From contig NZ_CP088285.1 in NCBI RefSeq assembly GCF_011516645.4, forward strand, positions 3,800,501 to 3,864,500: a stretch of DNA of 64,000 nt. The letters run 5' to 3'. The position numbers and the translations under genes are program-made. Source of the stretch: Bradyrhizobium septentrionale (GTDB lineage Bacteria > Pseudomonadota > Alphaproteobacteria > Rhizobiales > Xanthobacteraceae). This document shows positions 46,531-55,317 of this stretch, piece by piece; the stretch's first letter is position 1; the number at the start of each line of letters is the position of its first letter. A model generated the notes under the pieces. The model searched no databases and was not told the DNA's origin. It saw only the letters and a program-made list of their open reading frames with translations.

Positions 46531-49443
46531 ATGGATAGCCTCTTGGGCAATCTCAAGGTGAAGAGCAGTGCGGCGCTTCGGTACGCAACCGGCCGCCTGT
46601 CGCGCTTTGCGCTGACGACGGGCTCGATCCGCGCCCAGATTCTGATCTTTTGCCTTGCGATGAGCGCCATTGCGGTCGCGCTCGGCGGATACTCGATCCT
46701 CGGCATCCGCCACGCCGGCGATCTGGTGGCCAAGACGTTCGACGAATCCCTGATGTCGATCAACTACGCCCGCGCGGCCGGCGCGGATTTCGCCGCGATG
46801 CGGGTCGCCTCGTCGCAGCGTCTGATGACGTCGGATCCGGAGATCCGTGCGAGCCTCGACAACCAGATCGAGAAGCTCGCCAGGACGCTCTCGGAAGACC
46901 TGACGATCGCCGCCGATCGGTCGCAGTCCTCGCGGGCTGCGCAGACCGCCGCCAAGGTTCAGGAAGCCGCCGACGCCTGGATGGAGCTGCATCGCCGCGC
47001 GGTCGGCTCGTCGCTGGAGGGAAACCCGGCGTCCGATCCGCATGCATCGGGCACGTCGGTCGGCGACGTCGATCGCTATTCCAAGATCGTCGGCCAGCAA
47101 GTCGAGCTGCTGGTCAACTATACGGCTGGCGACGGCTTCCTGTTTCGGCAGAAGGCGCTCTCGACCATCAAGCGGGACCTGCAGCTCAACGTGGCCGGGC
47201 TGACCGTCGCGCTGTTTCTGTCGGCGCTGTTTTCATGGTTGCTGGCGCGCCGCATCATCGGACCCGTCGCCATTGCATCCCGAGCCGCACGCAGCATCGC
47301 CGGCGGCGACCTCGACGCGACCGTCCCCAAGGGCGGCACCGACGAACTGGGCGTCCTCCTGACCGCCATGGAAACGATGCGCGACAACATCAGGCGGATG
47401 GTCGATCAGGAGGTGTCGCAACGCCGCTCCGCGCAGGCGCGGCTTTCGGATGCGCTTGAAACGTCCCGTGAAGGCGTCGTGCTGCTCGATGCCGATGGCC
47501 AGATCGCGCTGGCCAACTCGCGCGCGAGTGAATTCATCCGTCTGTCGCCGCAGCTGCTGCAATCGGATCGACTGGAGGCGCCCGAGCTCGCTCCGACCGA
47601 AGGTGACATCGACGGATTCGCGAGCGAAGCGCAGCTTTCCGACGGACGCTGGCTACGCGTCAGCCGGAGCGAGACGCAAGAGGGCGGCGTCGTCCTCGTC
47701 TACAGCGACATCTCCGCGCTGAAGCAGCAGAAGGCAGAGCTGCATGAAACCAATCTGCGACTCGATGCGGCGCTCACGCACATGTCGCAAGGTTTGTGCC
47801 TCTACAACAGCGAGGCGCGGCTGCAGGTCGCCAATCGCCGGTTCTGCGAGATCTTCGATATTTCGCCGGAGCTCGTCGTTCCCGGCATGACCATGGAGGA
47901 CGTGCTCGACCTCAGCATCGCCGCCGGCAATCATGGCGACCGCACCGTCGCCGATCTGCTGGCCGAGCGCGAGCGATCGATGGCCCAGCAGGAGGGCGGC
48001 AACTATCTGCAGCATCTCAGCGATGGACGGATCATCGCCATCGCGCAACGGCCGACCTCCGACGGCGGCTGGCTCGTCACCTGCGAGGACGTCACCGAGC
48101 AACAACGCGCCGAGTCGCAGATCGCGTTCATGGCCCGCCACGATGCCCTGACCAAGCTGCCGAACCGTACGCTGCTGGCCGAACGGATCGAGCTGGCGGT
48201 TGCTCAGGTCGGCCGTGGACTTGGCTTCGCCGTGTTCTGCCTCGACCTCGACAATTTCAAGCAGGTCAACGACACGCTCGGACATCCGGTCGGCGACGAA
48301 CTGCTCTGTGCGGTAGCGGACCGGCTCAACGCCTGCGTCCGTGAGGTCGACACCGTCGCGCGTTTGGGCGGCGACGAGTTCGCGGTCATTCAATGCGGCG
48401 TCCAGGGCGGAGACGAGGCCGAGCGCCTCGCTCGCCGCATCGTCGAATGCGTCGGCGCCCCGTACGAACTGAACGGGCATCGCGTCATCGTCGGATGCAG
48501 CGTAGGCATCTCGATGGCGCCGGGCGACGGCACCACGGGCGAGAAGCTTCAGAAGAACGCCGACGTCGCGCTGTACCGCGCCAAGATGGAGGGACGCGGG
48601 ACCTGGCGATTCTTCGAGCCTGCGATGGACGCCAGCCTGCAGCGGCGCCGGGCGCTCGAGCTCGACCTTCGCGAGGCGATGGCCAAGGACGAGTTCTCGC
48701 TGTTCTACCAGCCGCTTTACGATCTCAATCTCGACCGCATCTGCGGCTTCGAGGCGCTGCTGCGCTGGCATCACCCGAAGCGTGGACTGGTGCCGCCCGA
48801 CCAGTTCATCCCGATCGCGGAAGAGATCGGGCTGATCTGCCCGCTGGGAGAATGGGTGCTCAATCGTGCCTGCGAGCAGGCCGTCACCTGGCCCAGCGAG
48901 ATGAAGCTCGCGGTCAACGTCTCGGCGGTCCAGTTTCGCGATCCCGACTTCATCGACGTTGTTGTCAACGCGCTCGCGGCATCAAAATTGTCGCCGCGCC
49001 GGCTGGAGCTCGAAATCACCGAATCCGTCTTCCTGGCCAACAGCAACGAGACCCTTGCCACGCTGCACAAGCTGAAGGCGCAGGGGCTGCGAATTGCGCT
49101 GGACGATTTCGGCACCGGCTATTCATCGCTGAGCTATCTGCGAAGTTTTCCCTTCGACAAGCTCAAGATCGACAAATCCTTCGTGCGCGACGCGACGGCG
49201 ACGCATGGATCGAAGTCGATCGTCCGCGCCGTCATCAGTCTCGGCAAAAGCCTTGGCATGACGACGATCGCCGAGGGCATCGAGACCGTCGAGCAGCTGA
49301 ACCACATGCGGGCGGAAGGTTGCAACGAGGCCCAGGGCTTCCTGTTCAGCCATCCGGTCCCGGTGACCGAAATCGCCGCCAAGATCCTCGAGTTGAGAAA
49401 TGGCTTCAAGCCGCCCGCCGTCCAGAAGGCGATGGCGAGCTAA
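46531..49443 (+). CDS. GGDEF/EAL cyclic-di-GMP protein with HAMP and PAS domains
   Basis: A 970-residue membrane signalling protein. Two helices (about residues 30-52 and 218-240) flank a periplasmic sensor, then HAMP (to about 290), two PAS-like domains (about 305-510), GGDEF (about 520-690) and EAL (about 710-955). The GGDEF signature is intact (LGGDEFAV near residue 613). The EAL domain has EALLRW, DDFGTGYSS and an EGIETVEQ segment, so both activities look possible. A bidirectional terminator follows. Confidence 0.92.
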   Translation: MDSLLGNLKVKSSAALRYATGRLSRFALTTGSIRAQILIFCLAMSAIAVALGGYSILGIRHAGDLVAKTFDESLMSINYARAAGADFAAMRVASSQRLMTSDPEIRASLDNQIEKLARTLSEDLTIAADRSQSSRAAQTAAKVQEAADAWMELHRRAVGSSLEGNPASDPHASGTSVGDVDRYSKIVGQQVELLVNYTAGDGFLFRQKALSTIKRDLQLNVAGLTVALFLSALFSWLLARRIIGPVAIASRAARSIAGGDLDATVPKGGTDELGVLLTAMETMRDNIRRMVDQEVSQRRSAQARLSDALETSREGVVLLDADGQIALANSRASEFIRLSPQLLQSDRLEAPELAPTEGDIDGFASEAQLSDGRWLRVSRSETQEGGVVLVYSDISALKQQKAELHETNLRLDAALTHMSQGLCLYNSEARLQVANRRFCEIFDISPELVVPGMTMEDVLDLSIAAGNHGDRTVADLLAERERSMAQQEGGNYLQHLSDGRIIAIAQRPTSDGGWLVTCEDVTEQQRAESQIAFMARHDALTKLPNRTLLAERIELAVAQVGRGLGFAVFCLDLDNFKQVNDTLGHPVGDELLCAVADRLNACVREVDTVARLGGDEFAVIQCGVQGGDEAERLARRIVECVGAPYELNGHRVIVGCSVGISMAPGDGTTGEKLQKNADVALYRAKMEGRGTWRFFEPAMDASLQRRRALELDLREAMAKDEFSLFYQPLYDLNLDRICGFEALLRWHHPKRGLVPPDQFIPIAEEIGLICPLGEWVLNRACEQAVTWPSEMKLAVNVSAVQFRDPDFIDVVVNALAASKLSPRRLELEITESVFLANSNETLATLHKLKAQGLRIALDDFGTGYSSLSYLRSFPFDKLKIDKSFVRDATATHGSKSIVRAVISLGKSLGMTTIAEGIETVEQLNHMRAEGCNEAQGFLFSHPVPVTEIAAKILELRNGFKPPAVQKAMAS

Positions 49444-49498
49444 CGCTGCGAAGACGGGGCGCCTGACGGTCGCGCGAACGTGACCTCGTTGTCTCCCA

Positions 49499-49535
49499 AT
49501 AAAAAAGGCGGCCCGATCAGGACCGCCTTTTCGTA
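49499..49535. terminator. Bidirectional terminator between GGDEF/EAL gene and ecfG
   Basis: A 9-bp stem (49503-49511 with 49523-49531) carries TTTT on the plus side and six T on the minus side. It serves the convergent 46531-49443 gene and ecfG. Confidence 0.88.
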
Positions 49536-49551
49536 TTCAGGTCTGTCGTGC

Positions 49552-50100
49552 TCAGCCGCCATTGCCGCCGATCACGGCGCGCACAGTGTTGTCGGGGCCG
49601 AAATCCTCGGCGCTATCGACATAGAGCAGGGCACTCAGCTTCGATCGCGCGCGGTTGACGCGGCTCTTGATGGTGCCGACCGCGCAGCCGCAGATCGCCG
49701 CGGCATCTTCGTAGGAGAAGCCGGAGGCGCCGACCAGGATCAGTGCCTCGCGCTGGTCCTGCGGCAGCTTTTCGAGTGCGGTGCGGAATTCCTCGAACTC
49801 CAGGTGGGCGGTCTGCGACGGCTGGCTCTTCAGCGTCTTGGCATAGTTGCCCTCGGCATCCTCCACCTCGCGCCGCCGCTTCCGGTAGTCGGAGCGAAAC
49901 AGGTTGCGCAGGATGGTGAACAGCCACGCGGGCAGGTTCGAGCCAGGCTGGAACGAGTCGATATTGGCGATCGCGCGCAGCAGGGTCTCCTGCACCAGAT
50001 CGTCGGCGCGGTCACCATTACCGGACAGCGAGATCGCGAACGCGCGCAGGCTCGGGACCGACGCAAGAATGTCGTCGCGAAGTTCATTCGTGAGAGGCAT
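49552..50100 (-). CDS. ecfG: General stress sigma factor EcfG
   Basis: A 182-residue ECF sigma factor with regions sigma-2 (about residues 15-80, with DDLVQETLLRA and WLFTILRNLF) and sigma-4 (about 110-170, with LPQDQREALILV and GTIKSRVNRAR). It recognises GGAAC-N16/17-CGTT promoters and controls the alphaproteobacterial general stress response. Its start overlaps the nepR stop by one base (TAATG), so it is co-translated with its anti-sigma factor. Confidence 0.95.
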   Translation of the reverse strand: MPLTNELRDDILASVPSLRAFAISLSGNGDRADDLVQETLLRAIANIDSFQPGSNLPAWLFTILRNLFRSDYRKRRREVEDAEGNYAKTLKSQPSQTAHLEFEEFRTALEKLPQDQREALILVGASGFSYEDAAAICGCAVGTIKSRVNRARSKLSALLYVDSAEDFGPDNTVRAVIGGNGG

Positions 50101-50306
50101 TAGTCCCCTCCATTGTTCTTGTCGGTATCACCACCCCCGGCGACGGCCGCCGCGGCAGCCTCGGGTCCGTCGAGTTTGCGGATCAGCTCCGCAAAGCGGT
50201 CGGGCACCCCCTGTCGCACCACGTCGTCGTACATGGCGCGAAGCTGGTGGCCGATTCTCGATTGAATCTCGGCGTTGAGACCGCCCTGCTTCTTTACTTC
50301 CTTCAT
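50100..50306 (-). CDS. nepR: Anti-sigma factor NepR
   Basis: A 68-residue protein that binds EcfG under normal conditions and is taken away by phosphorylated PhyR. The core EIQSRIGHQLRAMYDDVV...VPDRFAELI is the NepR signature, followed by an Ala/Gly tail. ATG 50306 is chosen; GTG 50318 in the same frame, with a closer GGGGA, would add four residues. It is the first gene of nepR-ecfG. Confidence 0.93.
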   Translation of the reverse strand: MKEVKKQGGLNAEIQSRIGHQLRAMYDDVVRQGVPDRFAELIRKLDGPEAAAAAVAGGGDTDKNNGGD

Positions 50307-50402
50307 GATGTGATCCACGCTTCCCCGGGAGTTAAGTCTCTGATTTCCAAGATGTTTCCTCGAAATAAGAGGCTGGCCGCGTTGCCTCGTCGGTCAGGAG
50401 CT

Positions 50403-50427
50403 AATGCAAAGTTGCGCAGAAAGTTCC
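50403..50427 (-). promoter_or_regulatory. Candidate EcfG promoter for nepR-ecfG
   Basis: GGAAC on the minus strand (50427-50423), a 16-base spacer and CATT (50406-50403) give one mismatch to CGTT. The spacing and position fit self-activation of the nepR-ecfG operon. Confidence 0.55.
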
Positions 50428-50448
50428 GGAAGGCTGGAACTATTTCGT

Positions 50449-50473
50449 GGAACTTTTTCGTCGTTCGCGCGTA
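50449..50473 (+). promoter_or_regulatory. Candidate EcfG promoter for phyR
   Basis: GGAAC (50449-50453), a 16-base spacer and CGTA (50470-50473) again give one mismatch. It lies 100 bases before the phyR start and is divergent from the candidate nepR promoter. Confidence 0.5.
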
Positions 50474-50573
50474 ATCGGGGATGCAGGGGAACCGGGGGGT
50501 GCATCGAAATGGATGCGTGCCCCCGGACAACGGGTTTCAGGCCGGCAGGCCTCACGAACAAGATGGAGTGGGA

Positions 50574-51386
50574 ATGTCCCGATCGCAGATCGTTGCCGAA
50601 CACCTTCCGCTGCTGCGCCGCTATGCCCGCGCACTGACCGGAAACCAGGCGTCGGGGGACGCCTATGTCGGGGCCATGCTCGAGGCCCTGTTGCAGGATG
50701 GATCGTTGCTGGACCAAGCGCACGGCCCGCGCGCCGGGCTGTTTCGGCTGTTCACCCAGATCTGGAATTCGGTGTCGGTGAATAACAATGACAATGCCGA
50801 CGTGGCGACGCTGTCGCTGCCGCCGGAGCGCCGGCTTTCCAACATTACGCCGCTGCCCCGCCAGGCCTTCCTGCTGCTGTCGCTTGAGGGATTTTCGGAG
50901 GAGGAGGTCGGCTACATTCTCGGCACCGACATCGCCGAAACGCGCAAGCTGACCGATGCCGCCGGCCGCGAGATGGCGGCCGAGATCGCCACCGACGTCC
51001 TGATCATCGAGGACGAGACCTTCATCGCCATGGACCTCGAGAGCCTGGTGAAGAATCTCGGCCACAATGTCATAGGCGTTGCCCGCACCCATTCGGACGC
51101 GGTGGCGCTCGCCAAGAACAAGAAGCCCGGCCTGATTCTCGCCGACATCCAGCTCGCCGACGGCTCGTCGGGCCTCGATGCGGTGAACGAGTTGCTGCGG
51201 ACCTTCGAGGTGCCGGTGGTGTTCATCACCGCCTATCCCGAACGCTTCCTGACCGGCGAGCGGCCGGAGCCGGCATTCCTGATCTCGAAGCCGTTCCAGC
51301 CGGCGATGGTGTCGGCGGTGGCGAGCCAGGCGCTGTTCTTCCAGCGCAACTCGCGCAACCGCACGCCGAGTGCGGCGTCGGCCTAA
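50574..51386 (+). CDS. phyR: Stress response regulator PhyR
   Basis: A 270-residue regulator made of an EcfG-mimic sigma-like domain (about residues 1-130) and a receiver domain (about 140-260). The phospho-acceptor is Asp191 in ILADIQLADG, with the acidic pair Glu146-Asp147 and a conserved Lys in LISKPF. When phosphorylated it sequesters NepR and frees EcfG. The ATG at 50574 is chosen over upstream in-frame codons because homology starts there. It is divergent from nepR-ecfG. Confidence 0.95.
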   Translation: MSRSQIVAEHLPLLRRYARALTGNQASGDAYVGAMLEALLQDGSLLDQAHGPRAGLFRLFTQIWNSVSVNNNDNADVATLSLPPERRLSNITPLPRQAFLLLSLEGFSEEEVGYILGTDIAETRKLTDAAGREMAAEIATDVLIIEDETFIAMDLESLVKNLGHNVIGVARTHSDAVALAKNKKPGLILADIQLADGSSGLDAVNELLRTFEVPVVFITAYPERFLTGERPEPAFLISKPFQPAMVSAVASQALFFQRNSRNRTPSAASA

Positions 51387-51411
51387 AGTTCTGAAGGTAA
51401 GCTGGTCGACT

Positions 51412-51445
51412 GATCCGGCGCATCGCAAGGTGCGCCGGATTTTTC
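51412..51445 (+). terminator. Terminator after phyR
   Basis: A perfect 10-bp stem (51413-51422 with 51431-51440) with an 8-base loop runs into TTTTT. Confidence 0.9.
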
Positions 51446-51457
51446 CAGGGGGGCCTG

Positions 51458-52660
51458 CTATTTCGGTGTGACGCGGACCGGCATCGTGCTGAGCGCCCGC
51501 AGGCCTGAGCTGTCGCGGAAGGCTGTGGGGCCCGCAATGTCGAACTGCTTCACGTTGGCCGCGAGCGCTGCGATCACGGCCTCAGCCTCCAGCCGCGCCA
51601 CCATCTGCCCGACGCAGCCGTGGATGCCGACGCCGAACCCCATGTGCCCGGACAGTCGCCGTCTGACGTCGAACTGGTCGGCATGCTCCCAGCGCGTCTC
51701 GTCGCGGTTGGCGGAGGCGACCAGCAGCAGCACCTTCTCGTGCTTGCCGATCCCAACGCCTGCGATCTCGGTGTCATGCGGCGTGGTGCGGAACACGAAC
51801 GGCGCCGGTGAATCGAAGCGCAGCGTCTCGTCGAACGCCGCGCGCGACAGCGACGGATCGGCCGCGAGCAGCGCCCATTGATCGGGATGGCGCGCGAGCG
51901 TGTACAGCGCCATGCCGATCGCGCTGATCGTGGTGTCGAGCCCGGCCGAGAGCAGCGAACGCACCAGCAGCGGCGCTTCCTCCGCGCTGATCTCGCCGGC
52001 GTCGGCCGCCTCGTAGACCTGCGCGCCAAAGCTACCCGGCCGCAGCGCCTCGCGCTGACAGCGCGCCGCGACCCAGGGCAGCACGCGCGGCGCCTCTTTC
52101 ATCAGGGTGCGAAAATAGTCGTTCTCCGGCCCGAAGCCGGCGAACACCATCGCGCCATAGGTCAGGAAATTCTCGCGGCCCTCCTGGTCGATGCCGAGCG
52201 CGTCGGGAAACACGCTGACCGGAAACACCTCCGCGATATCCTTGATCGCGTCGAACGATCCGCGCGCGATGAGCCCATCGACCAAGGTGGCAGCCTTTGC
52301 CTTGAAATCGTCGGCGAGCCGGCGCATCGCGCCGGGCGAGAGGATTCGCGCCAGCACCGCACTGTGCAGCGGCGGATCGGCTTCCAGCACGATGCTCGGC
52401 GGCCGCCACGGCTTTTCCTTGAAGTGGTTGGCAAGCCCGGCGCCGCCGGCGTTGCTGAAGTTGGCGTGGTTTCCGAAGATCGTCTTGACCTCGGCAAAGC
52501 GCGGCACCGCCCAGATATCGTATTTGGTGAGGCGAATGACCGGTGCCGCGGCACGCAGCTCCGCGTAGGTGCCGTCGGGATCGGCCCGCGTCGCAGGGCT
52601 GAACGGATCGAAATCGCTGCGAATAATTTCGCCGGCGAGGGGGCTCGCAAGGGCGCTCAT
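51458..52660 (-). CDS. Cytochrome P450
   Basis: A 400-residue soluble bacterial P450. The heme-binding loop MGFGVGIHGCVGQMVAR contains the Cys ligand, the I-helix has AGLDTTISA, and the K-helix Glu-Arg pair is present (DETLRFDSP). The ATG at 52660 has GGGAGG 5-6 bases ahead. The substrate is unknown, and no ferredoxin or reductase gene lies next to it. It is divergent from a TetR-type gene across a perfect operator, so it is probably induced by a ligand of that regulator. Confidence 0.92.
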   Translation of the reverse strand: MSALASPLAGEIIRSDFDPFSPATRADPDGTYAELRAAAPVIRLTKYDIWAVPRFAEVKTIFGNHANFSNAGGAGLANHFKEKPWRPPSIVLEADPPLHSAVLARILSPGAMRRLADDFKAKAATLVDGLIARGSFDAIKDIAEVFPVSVFPDALGIDQEGRENFLTYGAMVFAGFGPENDYFRTLMKEAPRVLPWVAARCQREALRPGSFGAQVYEAADAGEISAEEAPLLVRSLLSAGLDTTISAIGMALYTLARHPDQWALLAADPSLSRAAFDETLRFDSPAPFVFRTTPHDTEIAGVGIGKHEKVLLLVASANRDETRWEHADQFDVRRRLSGHMGFGVGIHGCVGQMVARLEAEAVIAALAANVKQFDIAGPTAFRDSSGLRALSTMPVRVTPK

Positions 52661-52684
52661 TGCGTCCTCCCGTCTTATGGTCAT

Positions 52685-52706
52685 TTAATTGACCATAGTC
52701 AATTAA
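52685..52706. promoter_or_regulatory. TetR-family operator
   Basis: A perfect inverted repeat, TTAATTGAC-N4-GTCAATTAA, lies in the divergent P450/TetR spacer. It covers a TTGACC -35-like hexamer (52689-52694) that is 18 bases from TATAGC (52713-52718). The layout fits autorepression and P450 repression. Confidence 0.85.
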
Positions 52707-52772
52707 CTCGGATATAGCAAGGGGAGCCTCGTTTCGATTCCATCGGAACGGAAAAGGCTCTAGGAGACGGCG

Positions 52773-53498
52773 ATGTCGATCGAGGAGCGATCCAGCAAAG
52801 GCGGGCGGCGCTTTCAGCGCCGGGCACGGCAGGAGGCGGACAAGGATGCGTTGAAGGCGCTGATCCTCGAGACCGCGCGAAAGGAATTCGCCGCCGGCAC
52901 GCTCGAGACCGTCTCGATCCAGAAGATCGCCGACGCGATCGGCTACTCCAAGGGCACCGTCCTCAAATATTATCCGACCAAGCTGCTGCTGCTGCTTGCG
53001 GTGAAGCAGCAGAACCTCGAGGCGGTGGCCGAACAGCTCGAACGGGTCCGCGCGCAGACCGCCGACAGCGATCTCAGGCTGCGGCGTGTGATGGAAACCT
53101 ATCTCGACTATTGGGCCGACAATCCCGATCACTTCCGTTCGCTGTTCTCGATGTCGGGCACGGTCGAGGACCGCCGCTTTCCCGACGGCGTCTATTTCGG
53201 CGAGACCGAGATCGCGCGCCGCAGCTACGAGCTGTTCGTCACGTCAGTGCGCGAATTCCTGGCGGCACATGGCGCCGAACCGGCGTCGGGCCTGCCGCAG
53301 CGGCTGGCGACTGCGCTGCTTGCGGCCGCGCATGGCGTGGTCGCACTCACGCTCGGTACGCCCACCATGAAACTGCCCGACATGCGCGGCACCGGCCGCC
53401 TGCTGATCGCGAGCCTGATCGACGCCTGGGCGAGCAAGCTTGCCGCGGCACGGAAAAGCGAGGGCTGGCCGCGGATCACGATCGGCACCTTCGCCTGA
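52773..53498 (+). CDS. TetR/AcrR family transcriptional regulator
   Basis: A 241-residue regulator with an N-terminal helix-turn-helix domain (about residues 25-75, with SIQKIADAIGYSKGTVLKYYPTK split over the helices). A ligand-binding C-terminal domain follows. It is preceded by the operator it most likely binds and faces the P450 gene. The inducer is unknown. Confidence 0.9.
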   Translation: MSIEERSSKGGRRFQRRARQEADKDALKALILETARKEFAAGTLETVSIQKIADAIGYSKGTVLKYYPTKLLLLLAVKQQNLEAVAEQLERVRAQTADSDLRLRRVMETYLDYWADNPDHFRSLFSMSGTVEDRRFPDGVYFGETEIARRSYELFVTSVREFLAAHGAEPASGLPQRLATALLAAAHGVVALTLGTPTMKLPDMRGTGRLLIASLIDAWASKLAAARKSEGWPRITIGTFA

Positions 53499-53609
53499 CC
53501 AAGTGGGATCGGAAGGGACGCGCCGGATTATTGCGCCCGCATACGCGATGCCATGTGGCATGCGCGATGCGCTGTGGAATCACAAGCGTCGGCCTGCTAA
53601 GCGCGGCCG

Positions 53610-54491
53610 ATGGATACGACTCAACGCGATAGAACAGTCGGTTTTCTCTGCCTGGTCATCACGGCGTTCGGCTGGGCCCTGAACTGGCCGCTGATGAAGC
53701 TGTTGCTGCAGCAATGGCCGCCGCTGTTCGCCCGCGGGCTCGCCGGCACCTGCGCCGCCGTGATCCTGGGCACGCTGGCGCTGGCCCGCGGCCAGTCGCT
53801 GGCCGTGCCGCGCGAGGCGATCCCGCGGCTGTTGTTCGCCTCCTTCACCAATGTCTTTGCCTGGATGGGCTTTGGCACCATCGCGATGAAATTCGTCACC
53901 GTCGGCGAGGGCGCGCTGCTGGCCTACACGATGCCGATCTGGGCGATGCTGTTCGCCTGGCCGGTGCTGCACAGCCGCCCGACCTTGCGGGATCTCGCCG
54001 CGCTGGTGCTCGGCGTCGCCGGCGTTGCACTGCTGCTCGGCGGCAATGGCTTTGCCTTCAGCGCCGGCAAGCTCATCGGAATTGCGCTGGCGCTCGCCTG
54101 CGCCATCCTGTTCGCGCTCGGCAATGTGCTGAACCGCAAGCCGCTGCCGATGCCGCCGCTCGCGGTGGTGGCCTGGCAGGTCGGCATCGGCTGTCTCGTC
54201 ATGCTGCTGCTCGGCATTCTCTTCGAGCACCCGAACTATGCCGCGATCACGCCGGTCGGCCTCGGCTGCTTTGCCTATATGACGCTGATGCCGATGGGCA
54301 TCTGCTACCTCACGTGGTTCGAGACGCTGCGCCGCCTGCCGCCGACGTCGGCGTCGACCGGCATGCTGCTGGTACCTGTCATCGGCGTGGTCTCGGCCGC
54401 GATCATCCTCGGCGAGCCGCTTGGCCTGCGCGAGATCGGCGCCATGGCGCTGACGCTCGGCGGGGTAACGCTGGCGCTGCAGCGGGCCTGA
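53610..54491 (+). CDS. EamA/DMT family transporter
   Basis: A 293-residue inner-membrane transporter with about ten helices in two EamA repeats (about residues 5-140 and 150-290). The substrate is unknown; family members export metabolites or amino acids. It stands 111 bases after the TetR gene and probably has its own promoter. Confidence 0.85.
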   Translation: MDTTQRDRTVGFLCLVITAFGWALNWPLMKLLLQQWPPLFARGLAGTCAAVILGTLALARGQSLAVPREAIPRLLFASFTNVFAWMGFGTIAMKFVTVGEGALLAYTMPIWAMLFAWPVLHSRPTLRDLAALVLGVAGVALLLGGNGFAFSAGKLIGIALALACAILFALGNVLNRKPLPMPPLAVVAWQVGIGCLVMLLLGILFEHPNYAAITPVGLGCFAYMTLMPMGICYLTWFETLRRLPPTSASTGMLLVPVIGVVSAAIILGEPLGLREIGAMALTLGGVTLALQRA

Positions 54492-54504
54492 GCGCGCAGC
54501 GGAC

Positions 54505-54529
54505 GGAACCGACGTTCGCGAGGCGCGTT
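54505..54529 (+). promoter_or_regulatory. EcfG promoter (exact match) for 46-residue protein
   Basis: GGAAC (54505-54509), 16 bases, CGTT (54526-54529). Expected start near 54535, with GGGAG and the ATG at 54552 following at once. Confidence 0.82.
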
Positions 54530-54551
54530 CTCCCCAAAAGGGAGCTTGGCC

Positions 54552-54692
54552 ATGCGAAAGGCAATCGCGCGGCTTGATGCGGAGCAGAAGGCGCAACTGC
54601 TTTATCTCGCGGATCTCGGCACGGCGATGTTCTCGTCGGCGCTCGTGGTCTCGATCCTGAAGGGGATCGTGGACCTCTTCGTCGCGGCTTGA
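54552..54692 (+). CDS. Small membrane protein (46 residues), EcfG-controlled
   Basis: The protein opens with a charged amphipathic stretch (RKAIARLDAEQKAQ) and continues with one hydrophobic helix (about residues 24-44). No family is recognised. GGGAG lies 8 bases before the ATG, and an exact EcfG promoter stands directly upstream. These two signals together make a real stress-induced small gene likely. Confidence 0.72.
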   Translation: MRKAIARLDAEQKAQLLYLADLGTAMFSSALVVSILKGIVDLFVAA

Positions 54693-54722
54693 GCCGCGAC
54701 ACTCCTGCGCGCCAACGCGCCG

Positions 54723-54965
54723 TCAATCCTCTTGCGGCGCGTCCCCTTGGGTGTGCCCGTCCGGCCCCCGATTAAACACCCCATACTCGCTCGATTTCAC
54801 CCCGGCCCCGCCGACGACGCCGTTTCCGGCAAGGCCGATCTTGAGCAGCTCGCGGACGGCCGCGGCGCGGGTCGGCATGCGATGCTTGAATCGGAAATCG
54901 TCGAGAGCAGCCAATTCCTCGGGTGACAACATGACTTGAAGACGTTCAGCGCGAAGCTCATTCAT
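54723..54965 (-). CDS. Ribbon-helix-helix-like small protein
   Basis: An 80-residue protein whose first 47 residues read as a ribbon-helix-helix fold (LQVMLSPEELAALDDF, RAAAVRELLKIGL), as in CopG/Arc DNA-binding proteins. A Gly-rich acidic tail follows. No toxin partner is visible next to it, so it may be a lone regulator. It is divergent from the 55144 gene pair across an AT-rich spacer. Confidence 0.7.
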   Translation of the reverse strand: MNELRAERLQVMLSPEELAALDDFRFKHRMPTRAAAVRELLKIGLAGNGVVGGAGVKSSEYGVFNRGPDGHTQGDAPQED

Positions 54966-55099
54966 CGCAAATCGCCCAGAATTAGTTAGTTGAGTAATTT
55001 GCTAAACGATCCAAGTTGCGGCGGGTTCCTCAAGTCCCTAAAAAAACATCAATTGAGCATGTTTATCAAGTTATATCAATGGCTTAGACAAAAGATTGA

Positions 55100-55124
55100 G
55101 GAACGATCCGGGTACCTCTCCGTT
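55100..55124 (+). promoter_or_regulatory. EcfG promoter (exact match) for small-gene pair
   Basis: GGAAC (55100-55104), 16 bases, CGTT (55121-55124) followed by A. Expected start near 55131, only about 13 bases before the first ATG, with GGGAG in between. Confidence 0.85.
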
Positions 55125-55143
55125 ATCTCGCGGGAGTGATGCC

Positions 55144-55317
55144 ATGACCAACCACGTCAAGTTGCCCCGCAAGCTATCCGAGGAGCCGGAAGCCCCTGAA
55201 CCGCGGCGTCCGAGCCACGCACAGGTCATCGATCAACTGGACCGCTGGGCCAACAGTCCCGGTCTGCAACCGCCAAGGGTGAGTGATGAAGACGATTCGG
55301 AAGCGGAAGCGATCTGA
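55144..55317 (+). CDS. Small acidic protein (57 residues), EcfG-controlled
   Basis: A soluble Pro/Glu-rich protein with one likely helix (HAQVIDQLDRWAN, about residues 25-37) and an acidic tail. No family is recognised. GGGAG precedes the ATG, and an exact EcfG promoter lies 20 bases ahead. The next gene starts inside it, 32 bases before its stop. Confidence 0.7.
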   Translation: MTNHVKLPRKLSEEPEAPEPRRPSHAQVIDQLDRWANSPGLQPPRVSDEDDSEAEAI

